A stretch of 64,000 nt of DNA, from positions 22,237,001 to 22,301,000 of the forward strand of contig JAWQUS010000001.1 in the NCBI GenBank assembly GCA_036365455.1, given 5' to 3'. The stretch is from Macrosoma leucophasiata. Taxonomy: Eukaryota > Arthropoda > Insecta > Lepidoptera > Hedylidae. How positions within the stretch are numbered: the stretch's first letter is position 1; each line of letters opens with the position of its first letter. A model generated the notes under the pieces. That model did not search any database and had not been told where the DNA came from. It worked only from the letters and a program-made list of their open reading frames with translations. Made by a program: the position numbers and the translations under genes. This document shows, piece by piece, positions 62,261 to 64,000 of this stretch.

Positions 62261-64000
62261 GTGGATAAACATGTTCGAGATTCCGTAAGGCCACAACGAT
62301 GATCATATATAATTTCTGAGCATAATGATGTTAGAAACGAGTACCTTAGAGATATTTTGGCAAAACTTTAATCAATCTCATTTTCGGGACCAGAATCACC
62401 TATAATGAAGGGATTCGACACTTTCAAAACCCTGATTGCAACCGTCGGCGATTCAAATTTTAAAGTATGATTTTTAAAAGCCTATCCTTTTATGTATTCC
62501 ACGATTCCGTCCAATAACCAGAAAATTACAAGTCTGTCGGCTGTATCAAAGTGCTTAAATGGTAACTAAAAATATCCAAAACGAGACGTTTAGCTTTCAA
62601 TAAGCGATCGAAGCCAGCAACTCATTAATCGAATTAATTTTGGCAGTTTGTTATTATGAGATCTCGACGATATCGATTGTTGATGCAGCCGAATCGATAA
62701 GTGATCAGATTTTAATCGAGTCCCCGCGATCTTAATAATAGGGGTTTGGTCAAAGCCCGCCGTATTCAATGGTGGTCGTTCTTTTTAGTTGAAATTTTTG
62801 TTTGGTTAATTATAGAGGTAAATTAATCGATTGCAAGATACTGGTACTTGGCTTTATTATGTCATTTCAATGTATTGGGAACAAACGAAAAGCCTGTCGC
62901 GACAGAGGACGTTAAAATTTGGCTTTGTATAAATTTAATTTGATATATGTACCTTCTTGTACTTTCTTTAAAAAAAATCTATCTACCTTTGGCTATAGCT
63001 ATCACTCGAATAAACACTACTTGTTTATCGGAGGTTCAAATAATCGATGAAATAAAATATTTTCATTGAAATAAATAAATAAAGGTATGCGGAAAATCTC
63101 AACCTATGAATTGTTCAAATATCTTATAAATTATTATGTGACTTCTGTGTGCGCATGTGTTAGTGTGTTGACCTAGAAACGTATGTTTTATGTTGCCATA
63201 ATAAACAACAAGCGGTACAAAATATTACTCGAACTCATATAAAGTAGATTTCAACGACTACGAGGTAAAAACTATACTTTTACATTGTATTACAGTTAAT
63301 CGAGCTAATATGACACTTATTGTTTCGTGTATAAGTGCATTTTGCAATAAAATTGAACTCGACCCACAGCTGCACGTTACAAATGCGTTTTTAATATGAT
63401 AAAAGTTATTTGGAACGAAATACCAACGCGATTTTTTGTCGTAGGCGATAAATCGAAATCGAATCGAATGCGAACATCGATTATAACCTCAAATAGTCCT
63501 ACGCGATAGTCAACAATGTGCTATTGTGTTATACTAAATTGAACTTTATTAGCTGCCATTAAAGTTTTAATCGAGTGAAGAAGAATGTGTCCATAATTAA
63601 CATTTTCACCTCGCTCTAGATAAAGAGCAGCTTTGTTTCAATGTTTGTCGAGATTGGACCTTCGATCCCTAAATTGGAGGTAACGTTATTAATATTCATA
63701 ATTAGTAATTAATGTATGACTTGTATGAGGTCAATACAAAAGCGCAAAAAAATTGTACACGACATATAAGTAAAATTAATGGTTCCAAATGTAAAGTGTG
63801 TTGAAATGTTTATTTTATGAATTAGATTTTGAGTAACTAATTTCTATATGGTACGGGATCCCTAGAACATTTTTTTCTTTTATTAGGTACTAACAAGCTG
63901 TTTTTCGTGTGTAGCTTCATTTCGACTAGACGCCCAACTTTTTCCTTACAACAATTTTGGTGAGGCTCATCGCAGGGCTTCATTAGAAATAGGACATTGC
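62261..64000. other. Unassigned sequence
   Basis: 1.7 kb without a recognised repeat, exon or RNA gene. Several ATCGAT/AATCGAAT clusters (62640-62700, 63440-63480) are the only pattern noticed. Confidence 0.4.

Noticed and set aside
1..64000. CRISPR array, bacterial operon or prophage
   Set aside because: No regular spacer-repeat pattern, no long or adjacent reading frames, and abundant poly(A) retroelements.

Overview
This 64 kb window looks like non-coding DNA (intergenic or intronic) from an insect, most probably a moth or butterfly. It is AT-rich and no open reading frame exceeds about 140 codons. I found no host exon I would defend. Much of the recognisable content is interspersed repeats of kinds common in lepidopteran genomes: Helitrons ending in CTAG, LINE remnants with GATGATG tails, hAT and Harbinger-like MITEs, a tRNA-headed SINE, and a dispersed element whose ends carry AGGGTTCCGTA.

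The commonest family is a repeat of about 285 bp that I call RepA. It has a poly(A) end and a fixed 5' end (TTTTACTGGTGGTAGAGC). I count about 26 full, partial or decayed copies on both strands. A second SINE (SINE-T) has a clear tRNA-like head with A and B boxes and at least nine copies. A third (SINE-5S) has a head that matches 5S rRNA, including the type-1 internal promoter region, and six copies or fragments. LINE remains fall into five groups: LINE-A (C-terminal tail, TATG-repeat 3' end), LINE-J (Jockey-like, one copy with reverse transcriptase motifs), LINE-W, LINE-E and LINE-G (GATGATG tail).

Layout: 1-6.4 kb holds SINE-T and RepA copies, one SINE-T split by LINE-A. 6.6-9.2 kb holds a pair of 220 bp direct repeats, a hAT-like insertion in an old RepA, and two younger RepA copies. 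12-14 kb holds two hAT MITEs with perfect 8-bp target duplications and Harbinger-like MITEs. 16-19 kb has direct repeats and recurrent GCGCAGYGAAAG motifs. 19.5-24 kb holds SINE-T, SINE-5S and a 1.1 kb Helitron with a helicase remnant. 24.5-28 kb holds a twin-primed RepA, a head-to-head RepA pair and LINE-J. 28-39 kb is sparse. 39-42 kb has RepA and a LINE-W remnant carrying two back-to-back perfect hairpins. 43-49 kb holds LINE-A, a CpG-rich patch, the GGGTTCCG element between direct repeats, and a LINE-G and a Helitron each split by RepA. 50-53.5 kb holds SINE-5S, a Helitron end, LINE-J and an inverted pair of tRNA-like sequences. 54.8-62.3 kb holds RepA, SINE-T, MITEs, a complete mini-Helitron, a hAT-like element, LINE-E and SINE-5S. 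The last 1.7 kb shows nothing.

The most unusual signal is a set of about 18 short inverted duplications (stems 9-105 bp, most loops 3-24 nt). At least five lie inside recognisable repeats whose other copies lack the second arm, so those hairpins arose in place by copying a strand back on itself or by opening hairpin-capped ends. They are not terminal inverted repeats of transposons. All assignments come from reading the sequence; no database search was possible.
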